This document shows, one piece after another, positions 35,285 to 49,030 of a stretch of DNA of 64,000 nt. The position numbers were made by a program, and so were the translations under genes. The notes under the pieces are model-generated. The model was not told the origin of the DNA. It did not search any database and saw nothing but the letters and a program-made list of their open reading frames with translations. Position 1 is the first letter of the stretch, and every line of letters starts with the position of its first letter. Source of the stretch: Oreohelix idahoensis (Eukaryota > Mollusca > Gastropoda > Stylommatophora > Oreohelicidae); the NCBI GenBank assembly GCA_024509875.1, contig JAMPIV010018971.1:318501-382500 (forward strand). Direction: 5' to 3'.

Positions 35285-35897
35285 CCTTCTTCTTCTTCCT
35301 TCACCCTCAGATGTCAACTTGAATAAGTTCAAAGAAAGCAGTGGTCAGCCTGAGGCTGTTGATATCTCCGTAGATTTTCTCCAAGAATGGTACTGGTGAT
35401 GGCCATATGCGTTTTCTCTGTTCCTCATATGTTGGGCACCTTTGAAGCAGATGTTCGGCAGTCATTTTATCGGTGCCACAGTCACACTCATCAGTAGTTC
35501 CTATCTTTAATTTGTTGAGTAGATGGTATCTCAATCTGTTATGACCTGTGCGAAGTCTGAAGATTACCACTTGTTCACTTTTGCTGAGCTGGTAATACGG
35601 ATCATTTGTTTGATGACCTGGATGCTCTGCTTTCCACTTGTGCCTGTATCTACGCTTAATAAAACTCTTGGCCTCCTCATAAGTTATATTTGTGTCAGGT
35701 TTAGGAGGCTTTCCCCCTTCCTTTGCCAATCTGTCAGCCTCGTCATTTCCAGGGATGTTGCAGTGAGATGGGTTCCACTGTATCACGACTCTTTTGTATT
35801 GCTGACATAGTCTGTGAAGTGTTACTCTTAGGTCACCCAGTTCGGCATTACTTTGAATTTTCAGCGTTGAAATTACTAACCATGTGTCCACCACTTC
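35285..35897 (-). pseudogene. LINE RNase H and zinc-knuckle fragment (195 open codons)
   Basis: Open minus-strand frame from 35,894 to the stop at 35,307, followed by a GAAGAAGAAG tail. It contains the end of an RNase H domain (VVIQWNPSHCNIPGNDEADR, LAKEGG) and the C-terminal knuckle (DECDCGTDKMTAEHLLQRCP). It is the best preserved of three copies of this domain. The reverse transcriptase and endonuclease are absent, consistent with 5' truncation during insertion, so it is not a gene despite the open frame. Confidence 0.8.
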
Positions 35898-36487
35898 AGC
35901 TGACCCAGCAACCCCTCAAAGAAAGACTGCACCAAGCATTCTCACGCTCTTTGTTTCTGTGGCAATTTGTTGTATATGATGACATTGCCAGCCTTATCGA
36001 TATAAACAAAATTAATAAAAGATAACTAGCAATAACCCGCCAATAATGACGGAAGTAAATAAAATACTGTAGTATATTTTAAAAATATTTTTTAATTCAA
36101 AATAAAAGTTCTTTGATGACTTCTTCTAGAGTTTCGCTTGCTCGTTGTGATTGACGCGATCGTCTCTTCCTCTTAGCATCTGTAGCTCATTTTGCAGCCA
36201 TCTTATCATTTTGATCAATAATAATAAGTCTGCAATACTTTAAATTAAAATTTTGTCTTGAGGAAACAATCAAAAACTTACATTTTAATGTTATTTTTAA
36301 CAAAATGATGAGTTAAATCCGTTTCCGGAATGAAACTGAGTTCTACACCGACTTTTCTTCGTTGAGTGTTACTATTTTCGGGAGAATACATATAAGGGAA
36401 ACAATACAATTAATGTCTAACTTTCAACCACAGTTGCATCCCTTAGTTGTGACCGACTTACAAACGGCGAGAATTATGGATTGTGAT
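35898..36487. other. No gene; possible repeat B piece
   Basis: 35,965-36,000 (GTTTCTGTGGCAATTTGTTG, GATGACATTGCCAGCC) resembles the start of the repeat B copy at 7,735. Other sequence is unassigned. The last five bases, GTGAT, form the left TSD of LTR-A copy 4. Confidence 0.4.
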
Positions 36488-36799
36488 TGTGACGGTATTG
36501 CCTCTCCTGCTTTGCAGTAGAGGTTCAACAATGGCCAAAACACAAGAGTATCTAATATAGGCTTCAATGGAGTCTATTTGTACACAAGATTGCTCTTGGC
36601 AGAAATGTAGATAGAAGAGTAGTAAAGCTTCTATCACATCGGAGTCTTCACAAGAAATTCAGGTAAGCGAAAACAATGCTGGCTGTCGCTGAGCACGTTA
36701 ATTCTGTAACCTGCCGACCACTTTTGTGAAGAATTTAAGCGCTTATTAATCAGCTCGTTTAAGCCCCCACCCCTGATTTACTCAGTGGAATTATTATTG

Positions 36800-36879
<80 letters not shown>
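36800..36879. repeat. (TA)n microsatellite, left arm
   Basis: About 40 TA units. Other LTR-A copies have only a short AT-rich word here. Confidence 0.97.
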
Positions 36880-38740
<1,861 letters not shown>

Positions 38741-38795
38741 CTCTCTTTAGAGTGTTTGTTTAGTAACTTTGACTGAGACAAACATGTAGTACATT

Positions 38796-41194
38796 TGTCG
38801 TAAATTTATTTTGAGAGAAAAGAGTCGTAGAAATAGTGGTCCGGTTTAGAGTGGAAAATGATGATGGAAAGCTCAGTGATAGAAAATGTAGATATTAAAT
38901 AGTTGCTTCACAGCGTGCTGGAGGAGAGTAAAGACAGACTTATTTACGACAAATCGCTTCTCTCAATCTTCTCTTCCGCTCTCCTGGTCAAACAATTATT
39001 TGCCAGTTTTCCAGACTCGCATCTGCGCGCACACCGATTTGGTGTTTTTTCACACACACAGACGATGTAGATACAAACTATATTAAACGAATAGGGGAAA
39101 AGTTGGGCTTTGGGTATATCCAACACAGAACTAAATGAGTTTATGTGATTTTATTCACTTTAAACATCAATTACTAACAAATATCAGGTATTACATAAAT
39201 TATCATAAGTACACAAATGCAAATAACAAATTTGGGAGGAGTGAAGAAGATTGGTATCGACTAAGCCCTTCCCGCTTATTAGACAAAGATAAACCCAGTC
39301 CAGAGATAGATAATATCAGGAACATAGGTACGTTAACCTAACAGTGAAGTTAATTACTCTGAAAGAGGGGTTACAACGTTAGGTATAGGTGATAGAAAAA
39401 AACCTGTTCTTCCCAGCTGTTCTTCCCTTTACTAAGCAAATGGAAAGGAGGGGGTTTTTAAACAGAGTTAACCAATTAGCAACTCCCCCTTAAAGGAACA
39501 ATGCAGGGAATACAGAAAAATTATATTACTAGGCAAGAAAGTTAACAACAGGTGTACAAAAGAAAACGATTAAATTTCCTGTCATTCATGCACACGCGTG
39601 AGGATCCACACTCATATACTCACACACTTACCGAATGCAGCCTCAGACGATCCATAAAAAGTATATAAAAACAGCAAGTAATCTTTTGACATATGAACTG
39701 TCTAGTCCGTCGATGTCCCGCCCCAGATGTTTGCGAGGGTTTGTTGGTAACAAATATTCTCACTTATCGCAAGACTTGAACACTAAGAGTTCTCGTGTTT
39801 TTATTATATATATAAAAGGAGTCTATGGGATGGCACTAACACAGTTCGGCACAGGGGTGAAAATGAAGTGGTCTCTTTTAATCCTCCGCTATGGTAAAAT
39901 TCCTTCAATGCGTGATGATAGTTTTATTAAATCCAGTTGAGGAAAAAAACTAGGCTCAGTCACAGTCAGGAAAATATGTACTCTCTCACAGTACACAGTA
40001 AATATGATATCGCTACTGGCGATGATTACCTTCCAGTTTATCTTACAGGTTTGTAAGGGTAATTTGATGATTATTCTTTAAAATGTTCTTGGGTGGGCTT
40101 TATTTCATTTAATTCTGACAGCTAGGTCGCAAAATGACCGCCACAAGATTATATTTTAAAAGAAATGTTTCTTCAATATGACTGGAAGTTTATAGGATGA
40201 TTTCTTTATTTCTTTCTTTATTTAGCTGGGACTGCAGGTTACGATCACTCTGTGTGAAAGAAAAAAGACATGTAACATACCGAAAAATCAAGCGCGATAA
40301 ACTTCCCGTTAAGCCTATAATACACTCGAGTATTTAATTATGTATTTAATAAACACTGCGCGAATTCTAGTGGTTAAAACACACATCTATAAAACTAGGA
40401 CTTAACTGAATTTATTAATTATAAATTCCTTCGCGACTTTAAAAGTTAATTTAAGCATCTATTATCTTTTGAAATAATATAATAGATAGATCATTATATT
40501 TACAACTGGAACTATTGAGATGGTTTAATTTAATAGATTTAAATTAACACAAACTCCATTGAAATAGAATGACTTAACTAGACCACTGATCACTTTACAC
40601 AATATATATTACCGCTTTGCACAGAATAGAAATCACTGCAAATATATATATAAAATCCAGGGGAAAATCTATAACAAGATTTCAATAAAACTAGTTCTTC
40701 TGTAAAGGTCTGGCCAGCGAGTGATAACGTGTCTAGTCTTCATGGTCTATTTAGCTAAAATGGAATGTAAGTTGAGTGGGACATGATAAACTTGACAGCT
40801 TATTTGATCTCACGGACTTTTGGGGATCTGACCGCCAAATCAAGAGAAGAAGCCGCCCCCTGGTCTTCGTATCCGCTCGCTGCTGCCCGTTTCGCTTTCC
40901 CCGTTCGCTCGGTTCTGCGATTGACACCGAGACGCGAAAATAGCGGCAAGCAACTGCGTCTCGTAGCAGGGACCACTACTGTCTTTGATAACGCCGATAG
41001 TCTCCCCTGAAATCCCTCAGTCTGTCTCTTTGATCTCGTGCCGCATACTAAATGAGTCCCGGTGGAATGAGTTCTGGCAAACGAAAAGTTACAACAAATG
41101 TTCAGGGGTTCTAATGTTATGAAAAGCTAAAAGTCCCTTTAAATCATCCATCATATCAGGGAGAATTCACTTGTCAAACTAGACGTACGTCACA
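38796..41194 (-). repeat. 3' LTR of the gypsy element
   Basis: 2,399 bases, TGTGACGTACG...CGACA when read on the element's strand. Compared by eye with the 5' LTR I count 19 substitutions and two single-base indels, about 99% identity. The 68-101 codon plus-strand frames inside both LTRs run against the element and share no known motif, so I do not call them. Confidence 0.95.
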
Positions 41195-41330
41195 AATCGT
41201 CCCCCATGGGGGATGGGGGATGGTTCGTCATGAAACCATTTATGTGGTTTCGGGGATCAAATGGAGGGGATCGCTGGATTAGGAATGGAGGGGTTTCTTT
41301 CAGTTTGAATACCAGTTTATTTTTTGTGTC
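41195..41330 (-). other. Region between pol stop and 3' LTR, with candidate polypurine tract
   Basis: Adjacent to the LTR the element strand reads CCCATGGGGGACGATT, a short G-rich tract that would serve as the plus-strand primer, weaker than the tract of the second gypsy at 61,991. The rest is noncoding. Confidence 0.45.
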
Positions 41331-43097
41331 TTACATGGGGAGGGTTCTCAAATGATTATGACAGAAAATCCCTTTGTCAGGAAATGATTCATGTTTTTTT
41401 GCACCGCAACAATGAGGGACCTGATTGGTGATTTTAGGATGAGTGGTATCTTCAGTTTGCTCTTCTTCCTCTGTAGACCAGTTTCTACTCAGGAAATCAG
41501 CCCCGACATTCTGTCTTCCCGGAATATATTCCACTTTGAAAGAATAAACGCTTAAAAGAAGCGCCCAACGCATGATCCTTGCGTTAAATTCTTTATTGGC
41601 ACCAAGAAATGCTAACGGAGCGTGGTCTGTTTGCACCGTGAAAGATGTACCATAAAGAAACTCATGATGGCGTCTGATACCGTCAATCAGAGCAAGACAT
41701 TCCCTTTCAACTACGCTGTAGTTCCGTTCCGCTTTATTTAATTTCCGACTGCCATAGGCAACTGGAAATAGCATGTTCAGGTCAATGTCATCGGCTTGAA
41801 GCAGTGTTGACCCGATGCCCTGACCTGACGCGTCGACTCTCAGTACAAAAGGTTTCTTGAGGTCAGGCAACCTCAAAATGGGGTATGCAGACAACTGTCC
41901 TTTCAAAGTGCTATACGCGTGTTCGCACTTTTGATCCCATATGACCTTATCAGGACAACCTTTCTTTGTGAGGTCAGTCAGAGGTGCCGTCAGTCCGTTG
42001 AAGTTCTGGATGTACTTCTGATAGTATGCACATAGCGATATGAAGGAACGTACGTCTTTCTTCGTTCGGGGTCTTTTTGCTGCCATTATTTTCTCCACGT
42101 TCTTCTTAATAGGCCAACTGCATCCGTGAGAAATAGTGTGCCCCAGGAAGTCTAACTGTTCAAACCCGATGAGACATTTGCTAGGTCTGGCTGTGAGACC
42201 CGTTTCCTGTAGTCTCCTGAGGAGCATAGCAACCGTAGCAATATGTTCTTCATAGGTTTCCGATGCAATTAAGATGTCATCCATGAAATTATGGATAAGG
42301 GGACTTTGCAAAAGTTGTAGAAGCTTCCTCATCATCCTGGTGAACACTCCTGGTGCATTATGCAAACCGAACGGCATCACGTTAAATGTGTAATGTCCTT
42401 CACTAGTGCTGAAAGCTAACAAAGGTTTAATTTCCTCCTTGACTGGTATTTGATAATACCCTTTGCTGAGGTCAATCTTGGAGAAGATCTTTGCTTTGCT
42501 GAGCTTGGTGAACAACTCAGAAACAGCTTGGAGAGGTTCGGGCTGGAATTCCGTTACCGCGTTTAGCAACCTGTAATCAATGCCCAGCCGAACTTCCTTA
42601 TTGGGCTTCTGCAACAGCACTACACTCGAGCTGTAAGGAGATGTAGACTCACTGATAATTCCTGCCTGACGCAGCTTGTCTATTTCTCCGCGAAGTGCAT
42701 CAGCTTTAGCGTACGGGATGGGGTAAACTCTGGTTTGAACAGGGGTCTCGTTTGTTAATTTCATATCAAATTCAATGAGATTTGTTCGACCAGGTACATC
42801 CGTTAAGACTGCACTGTACTGTTTTAGTAGAGCCCTGGTTTCTGTTTGTTGTTCTGGTGAGAGATTGTCGCCGAACTTGACATCTTTAAAGGATTCTGTG
42901 GGTTGCAATGGATACTCCATGCAACCATCATCATCTTCCTCGTCTTCCGTTGCTATGGCGACAGCCAGGAGATGCTCGGAGGATGGCACCGGTCTTTCCA
43001 AATATTTCTTTAGCAGATTTATGTGGAAGACCTTCTCCTTTCCTTTGATGGAGATCTTGTAGTTGGTACGTGAGATCTTTTTAAGGACGGTAAACGG
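41331..43097 (-). pseudogene. pol: gypsy pol: GPY/F end, reverse transcriptase, RNase H
   Basis: Frame open from the TGA at 43,098-43,100 to the stop at 41,331. The first ~40 codons complete the integrase GPY/F module (YKISIKGKEKVFHINLL-type, then ERPVPSSEHL). RT motifs follow: IIDKLRQAG-type linker, SKIDLSKGYYQIPV, MPFGLHNAPGVF and the catalytic FMDDILIAS at 42,276-42,287 (FMDD in place of the usual YVDD or YMDD). RNase H: FVLRVDASGQGIG, YSVVERECLALI, TDHAPL and GADFLSRNW. This is a full-length, uninterrupted RT-RNase H pair. It normally copies element RNA into DNA in virus-like particles. No start codon of its own is needed in a polyprotein. Confidence 0.93.
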
Positions 43098-43946
43098 TCA
43101 TTGCCATCCGATGCGAAGTTTATTGCTTCCGGTTGGAAGTAGCAATAGGACTTTCTCCCCTGGTTGTAGTTCTCTCTCTTTTGCAGCTTTGTTGTATCTT
43201 TTAGTAATTTTAGCGCGGGCTTTCTTAAGGTTGGTAGTACCTAGATCCCATCCTAGCTTTAGCCTTTCCTTAAGCTCAGATACATACTTGCTTGCAGAGA
43301 CGACTGTCTCGTCAGCCTTCTGGTCTGTCAGGGACCGAAGTAAGGCTTCTAGTGGCCCCTTTATAGGTCTGCCAAATAAAAGTGTAGCTGGCGCAAAACC
43401 CGTAGACGCTTGGGGTACCTCTCGGTAGGCGAATAAGGCAGCCGATATATATTGGTCCCAGTCTTCCGGTTTCTCCTGACCCAGCTTACGTAACATCATG
43501 GTGAGGGTACCGTTAAAACGTTCCACGAGCCCATTTCCGGCCGGATGGTAGAGACTTGTGTGGATATGTTTGGCCCTCAAGATCTTAAAGATCTCCTCCA
43601 TTAACAGGCTACGGAATTGGGATCCATTGTCCGTCAAAACTTGTTGAGGGAATCCCAACCGTGTAAAAATTTACACAAGGGCTTCTGCGACATGCTTGGA
43701 ATTAGTGCATGGTAGCGGTACGGCTTCGGCCCACATAGTGCAAGTGTCAACTAAGGTCAGGATGAACCTGTTCCTTCTTTTGGTCTTTTCCAGAGGACCA
43801 ATAATGTCGACAGCAACCCGTTCAAATGGAGTCCCTACTATTGGCATTTGCCCCATAGGTACTGGGGGTGTCAAGTGCTTGGGTGCTACCCGTTGGCACT
43901 GGGCGCAGGATTTCACATACCTGACAATGTCAGAGTTCATTCCTGG
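43098..43946 (-). pseudogene. pol: gypsy pol: integrase core, broken by two stops
   Basis: Same frame as gag and RT. CAQCQRV completes the H2C2 zinc finger begun upstream. Catalytic residues are Asp in VAVDIIG (43,806-43,808), Asp in LTDNGSQF (43,629-43,631) and Glu in GLVERF (43,521-43,523), giving the D-35-E spacing of retroviral-type integrases. Stops: TAA at 43,671-43,673 between the two Asp residues, where the sister copy at 63 kb has Gln, and TGA at 43,098-43,100, where the sister has Gly. The segment directly follows protease and precedes RT. Confidence 0.92.
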
Positions 43947-45818
43947 CTACCAATAGTGGTTTTTTATTCGCTGAATAGTGGCGTTTTGTCCCATATGTCC
44001 GCTAAAGGGAAGAGAGTGCCCCATTTCTAAGAGCTGGTTTCTGTACTGCGTCGGTACTAGGAGCTGGTTATTCCCCGTGTCCGGGTTGCCCGTTCTACGA
44101 TACAATACACCATCCTTAGAAAAGATGTCTCCGTTGTGTCTGGGGTCCTTAGCCATGGGCAGTTTTTTAAAGCAGGGCGCCAGAGTAGGGTCCTTTTGTT
44201 GCGTCTCCTTCAGTTCATTTGGCAACAAGTTTGGCGCAGGCTCCCTCTCCTTCTTGGCTTGCCCTCTTGTGGTTACCGCTGCCACAATCGGCTCCTTAGG
44301 TCTCCCAATGAACACATATCTACATCCCAGGATAACTGGGTAAGTCTGATCATCCATTATGGCCGCTTTAATAACACCTCTGACAAAGTCAGAGTGTATT
44401 TCTACCAGTGCGATAGGAAGCGTCCTGGGTGCGTCACTCCTGAAAACTCCACTAAGTTTGACGGTTTCCTCTGTCTCCTGACCGGGTTTGACTAGGTGCC
44501 TAGCGACAATACAGTCAAAACTTAATCCAGTGTCAAAAAGACAAGTAGTAGAGGTACCGTTCAAAATTACAGTTCCTCGAGTTGAGGGTCGGTCCCCCTC
44601 AGGTTGAGAATCACTGACATTGACTCTACCTTTCGAGGCTGTATGCAAACATCCAATGCGGTTTGCACCGGTTTGTTTGCCCTGATCAGACGTTCCTGGT
44701 GTAGGGGTCTTCCCTTTTCCTCGACCTTGGTGGCCGCGCTGCCACGTAGGCTTGTTGGGTTGATCAGAATTGTTGTTGGGGGGGTATCGGGTTTTGTAGA
44801 ATTTCGATTTTTCCTGGGGAGTTTTCTGGGTATTGTTATCTCGTTGGTTATAATGTTGAGAGGAAGTGGAAGAATAGGATGCCTGCTCTAGATTCTGTTT
44901 TCGAGATGGCTCATCGGTGGGTTTACGTTTAGTGCTGGGAAGTTCGGCCATTGCATTGCTATAGCGTTCGGCTTTATTGAGTATGTCTTCAAGCCTGACT
45001 GCCCCCTGTTCAGCCAAAAATCTACGAGTTTCATTCGACAAAGTGGATTTTATCTGCTCCACAAGAACAAGTTCGAGGAGTCCCTCATATGAAAGAGGTA
45101 GGTCAGATAATTCAATGCACTTTGTCAGATAACCCGTGAGACGTGAAGAGAACTGGGGAAATGTTTCCGTGCTCTCTTTTCGGCTGTTTCTGAACAACTG
45201 CAGAAACGTTCGGGCAGTCATCTCAAACTGCTGTAGTAAGGCCTTCTTCAACAGGTCATAATCAAGTTGATTCGGTCCCAGCTTTGTGTACACGTCATAA
45301 GCATTGCCTTTCAGTGACGTTGAATGTTTGAGCGCCCAGCGGGTACTCTCTAACCCATAAAGATTCGCGAGTCTCTCGAATTTTTCTAGGTAGCTGTCAA
45401 TTTTTTCGTTAGGGCTAGGAAAAGATTCTAAAGAAAACGACATAGCAGTTAATTGGGCAGACTGAGTGCTGGAGAGATGCATTGTTTGAGACTGGGGCAA
45501 AGACGGCTCTCCATTATTTGAAGTAGAGGCACTCCGACTCTCTAAAGCCTTGAGCGCTAATTCATGCTGTCTTTCCTTGTCTCTCTCTTCGCGTTGTCTC
45601 TCCTTCTCTCTTTCCCTGCGGGCGTCCATCTCTGCCTCAATTTTCTTCTGCTCCAATTGACGATCGTCCGCTTCTTTCTTCCTAGCTTCTGCCCTCTCTT
45701 CCTCCGCGTCATACCTTTGAAGTTCCTGGTTGATAAACAGATTCGCAGCTTCTGTATCTAGTCCTGAGTCCTTGGCCTCTTGCCTCAAAAGGGATCTTAT
45801 CCTAATTCTCTCTGCCAT
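43947..45818 (-). pseudogene. gag-pol: gypsy gag, protease and start of integrase
   Basis: Likely start ATG at 45,818-45,816 (MAERIRIRSLLRQEA); an upstream ATG at 45,905 in frame adds 29 hydrophobic residues not typical of gag. The first ~130 residues are a Glu/Arg/Lys-rich coiled coil. A capsid-like domain follows (SYLEKFERLANLYG, LTGYLTKCIELSDLPLSYEG, FLAEQG). Then comes a basic Arg-Gly tract (WQRGHQGRGKGK) instead of a CCHC zinc knuckle, and the protease active site LFDTGLSFD (Asp at 44,532-44,534). After a linker the integrase zinc finger begins (GHSLPFSGHMG). It ends at TAG 43,947-43,949, replacing a conserved Trp. It would assemble and process particles. Confidence 0.92.
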
Positions 45819-45905
45819 TGTCAAAGAACTGGATGCTTCTAAGACTAGAGAATAGTAAGATGGAACAAGAAGGGGAAAACTCAAAGCCGCTACGAAAAAA
45901 CCCAA

Positions 45906-46633
45906 ACTAAAAAAAATTTACTTGAGTTACCTCCTACCTGTACTGTGCAAACTTATCGCTGCTATTATCTGGCAATTAAGGCTCTAAACGCAAGCGACTA
46001 TGCCACTAAATGGTAAGTTACACTGGAAAAGAATCTACTTTTACTAACAGTAGAGAAAAATTTAAATTAAAACAAATTAAAAGGAAAAAAAAATTTTCTT
46101 TTTTTTTTCTAAATTTTAAATCTCTGACAACAAACTCCGTCCCTAAAGTCAATTATTGAGACGAGACGTTGTTAACTTAATTTTTAAAAATCAGAACAAT
46201 CCGTCTTTAGCTAAGCTCAACTCTTTTTAACTTGAAAAACCTTAGTGACTGTAAAACAATCACGCAATCCCAGCAACTCTTATAAAGAAAGAAATTGAAT
46301 TATCTCCGCCAGAGGATAATTAAAATAGCAAATATTTTTGTTTATCTGTACTTTCTACTGCTGTAAAGAGAAAACAACCTGTAAATATGCTGTGTGAACA
46401 ACCCAAATACTTAAAGAACGTTTGTCTAGGGGTGTAATTATTTATTTATTTCCCTAATTCACAAGACAAATCATTCACACTCTACCTAGTTAGACCCAGA
46501 CTAAATCAGACTCAAAATATCTTTAACTCGGCTATGCGATTGCCTCAAATGTAGTTCAAGATCCCAGAACCAGCCCACAAATATGTGTGCATCAAATGTA
46601 TCTCAAAATAATCCCGGCGAGCCAGCCAAATAT
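45906..46633 (-). other. gypsy 5' untranslated leader with candidate primer-binding site
   Basis: Noncoding leader between the 5' LTR and gag, A/T-rich with an A run near 46,085-46,110. The primer site candidate is at 46,611-46,628, five bases inside the LTR. It reads TGGCTGGCTCGCCGGGAT on the element strand, beginning with the TGG needed to pair with a tRNA CCA end. The tRNA is not identified; the sequence is only loosely like a proline-type site. Confidence 0.6.
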
Positions 46634-49030
46634 TGTCGTAAATTTATTTTGAGAGAAAAGAGTCGTAGAAATAGTGGTCCGGTTTAGAGTGGAAAATGAT
46701 GATGGAAAGCTCAGTGATAGAAAATGTAGATATTAAATAGTTGCTTCACAGCGTGCTGGAGGAGAGTAAAGACAGACTTATTTACGACAAATCGCTTCTC
46801 TCAATCTTCTCTTCCGCTCTCCTGGTCAAACAATTATTTGCCAGTTTTCCAGACTCGCATCTGCGCGCACACCGATTTGGTGTTTTTCACACACACAGAC
46901 GATGTAAATACAAACTATATTAAACGAATAGGGGAAAAGTTGGGCTTTGGGTATATCCAACACAGAACTAAATGAGTTTATGTGATTTTATTCACTTTAA
47001 ACATCAATTACTAACAAATATCAGGTATTACATAAATTATCATAAGTACACAAATGCAAATAACAAATTTGGGAGGGGTGAAGAAGATTGGTATCGACTA
47101 AGCCCTTCCCGCTTATTAGACAAAGATAAACCCAGTCCAGAGATAGATAATATCAGGAACATAGGTACGTTAACCTAACAGTGAAGTTAATTACTCTTAA
47201 AGAGGGGTTACAACGTTAGGTATAGGTGATAGAAAAAAACCTGTTCTTCCCAGCTGTTCTTCCCTTTACTAAGCAAATGGAAAGGAAGGGGTTTTTAAAC
47301 AGAGTTAACCAATTAGCAACTCCCCCTTAAAGGAACAATGCAGGGAATACAGAAAAATTATATTACTAGGCAAGAAAGTTAACAACAGGTGTACAAAAGA
47401 AAACGATTAAATTTCCTGTCATTCATGCACACGCGTGAGGATCCACACTCATATACTCACACACTTACCGAATGCAGCCTCAGACAATCCATAAAAAGTA
47501 TATAAAAACAGCAAGTAATCTTTTGACATATGAACTGTCTAGTCCTTCGATGTTTCGCCCCAGATGTTTGCGAGGGTTTGTTGGTAACAAATATTCTCAC
47601 TTATCGCAAGACTTGAAGACTAAGAGTTCTCGTGTTTTTATTATATATATAAAAGGAGTCTATGGGATGGCACTAACACAGTTCGGCACAGGGGTGAAAA
47701 TGAAGTGGTCTCTTTTAATCCTCCGCTATGGTAAAATTCCTTCAATGCGTGATGATAGTTTTATTAAATCCAGTTGAGGAAAAAACTAGGCTCAGTCACA
47801 GTCAGGAAAATATGTACTCTCTCACAGTACACAGTAAATATGATATCGCTACTGGCGATGATTACCTTCCAGTTTATCTTACAGGTTTGTAAGGGTAATT
47901 TGATGATTATTCTTTAAAATGTTCTTGGGTGGGCTTTATTTCATTTAATTCTGACAGCTAGGTCGCAAAAAGACCGCCACAAGATTATATTTTAAAAGAA
48001 ATGTTTCTTCAATATGACTGGAAGTTTATAGGATGATTTCTTTATTTCTTTCTTTATTTAGCTGAGACCGCAGGTTACGATCACTCTGTGTGAAAGAAAA
48101 AAGACATGTAACATACCGAAAAATCAAGCGCGATAAATTTCCCGTTAAGCCTATAATACACTCGAGTATTTAATTATGTATTTAATAAACACTGCGCGAA
48201 TTCTAGTGGTTAAAACACACATCTATAAAACTAGGACTTAACTGAATTTATTAATTATAAATTCCTTCGCGACTTTAAAAGTTAATTTAAGCATCTATTA
48301 TCTTTTGAAATAATATAATAGATAGATCATTATATTTACAACTGGAACTATTGAGATAGTTTAATTTAATAGATTTAAATTAACACAAACTCCATTGAAA
48401 TAGAATGACTTAACTAGACCACTGATCACTTTACACAATATATATTACCGCTTTGCACAGAATAGAAATCACTGCAAATATATATATAAAATCCAGGGGA
48501 AAATCTATAACAAGATTTCAATAAAGCTAGTGCTTCTGTAAAGGTCTTGCCAGCGAGTGATAACGTGTCTAGTCTTCATGGTCTATTTAGCTAAAATGGA
48601 ATGTAAGTTGAGTGGGACATGATAAACTTGACAGCTTATTTGATCTCACGGACTTTTGGGGATCTGACCGCCAAATCAAGAGAAGTAGCCGCCCCCTGGT
48701 CTTCGTATCCGCTCGCTGCTGCCCGTTTCGCTTTCCCCGTTCGCTCGGTTCTGCGATTGACACCGAGACGAGAAAATAGCGGCAAGCAACTGCGTCTCGT
48801 AGCAGGGACCACTACTGTCTTTGATAACGCCGATAGTCTCCCCTGAAATCCCTCAGTCTGTCTCTTTGATCTCGTGCCGCATACTAAATGAGTCCCGGTG
48901 GAATGAGTTCTGGCAAACGAAAAGTTACAACAAATGTTCAGGGGTTCTAATGTTATGAAAAGCTAAAAGTCCCTTTAAATCATCCATCATATCAGGGAGA
49001 ATTCACTTGTCAAACTAGACGTACGTCACA
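46634..49030 (-). repeat. 5' LTR of the gypsy element
   Basis: 2,397 bases, same termini as the 3' LTR. It should hold the element promoter; I do not see an unambiguous TATA box and start on the minus strand. Confidence 0.95.

Larger units (their letters stand above)
38796..49030 (-). mobile_element. Complete Ty3/gypsy element with Gmr1-type domain order
   Basis: A 10,235-bp LTR retrotransposon on the minus strand, flanked by the 5-bp TSD ACATT (38,791-38,795 and 49,031-49,035). The target GTAGTACATTTAA is uninterrupted in LTR-A copy 1 near 2,056. The LTRs are ~2.4 kb and the internal region 5.4 kb. Order on the coding strand is LTR, primer site, gag, protease, integrase, reverse transcriptase, RNase H, LTR. 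Having integrase before RT is the Ty1/copia arrangement, yet the RT and RNase H are clearly Ty3/gypsy in type; this combination is known from Gmr1-like elements. Three in-frame stops make this copy non-autonomous. Confidence 0.93.

Noticed and set aside
35307..35894. 195-codon open frame as a domesticated RNase H gene
   Set aside because: It begins in mid-domain, has a GAA tail typical of a LINE 3' end, and has decayed sister copies, so 5' truncation is the simpler explanation.
39135..41010. Frames of 68, 101 and 75 codons conserved in both gypsy LTRs (also 46,972-48,846)
   Set aside because: They are conserved only because the LTRs are near-identical. They lie antisense to the element and have no recognisable motif.
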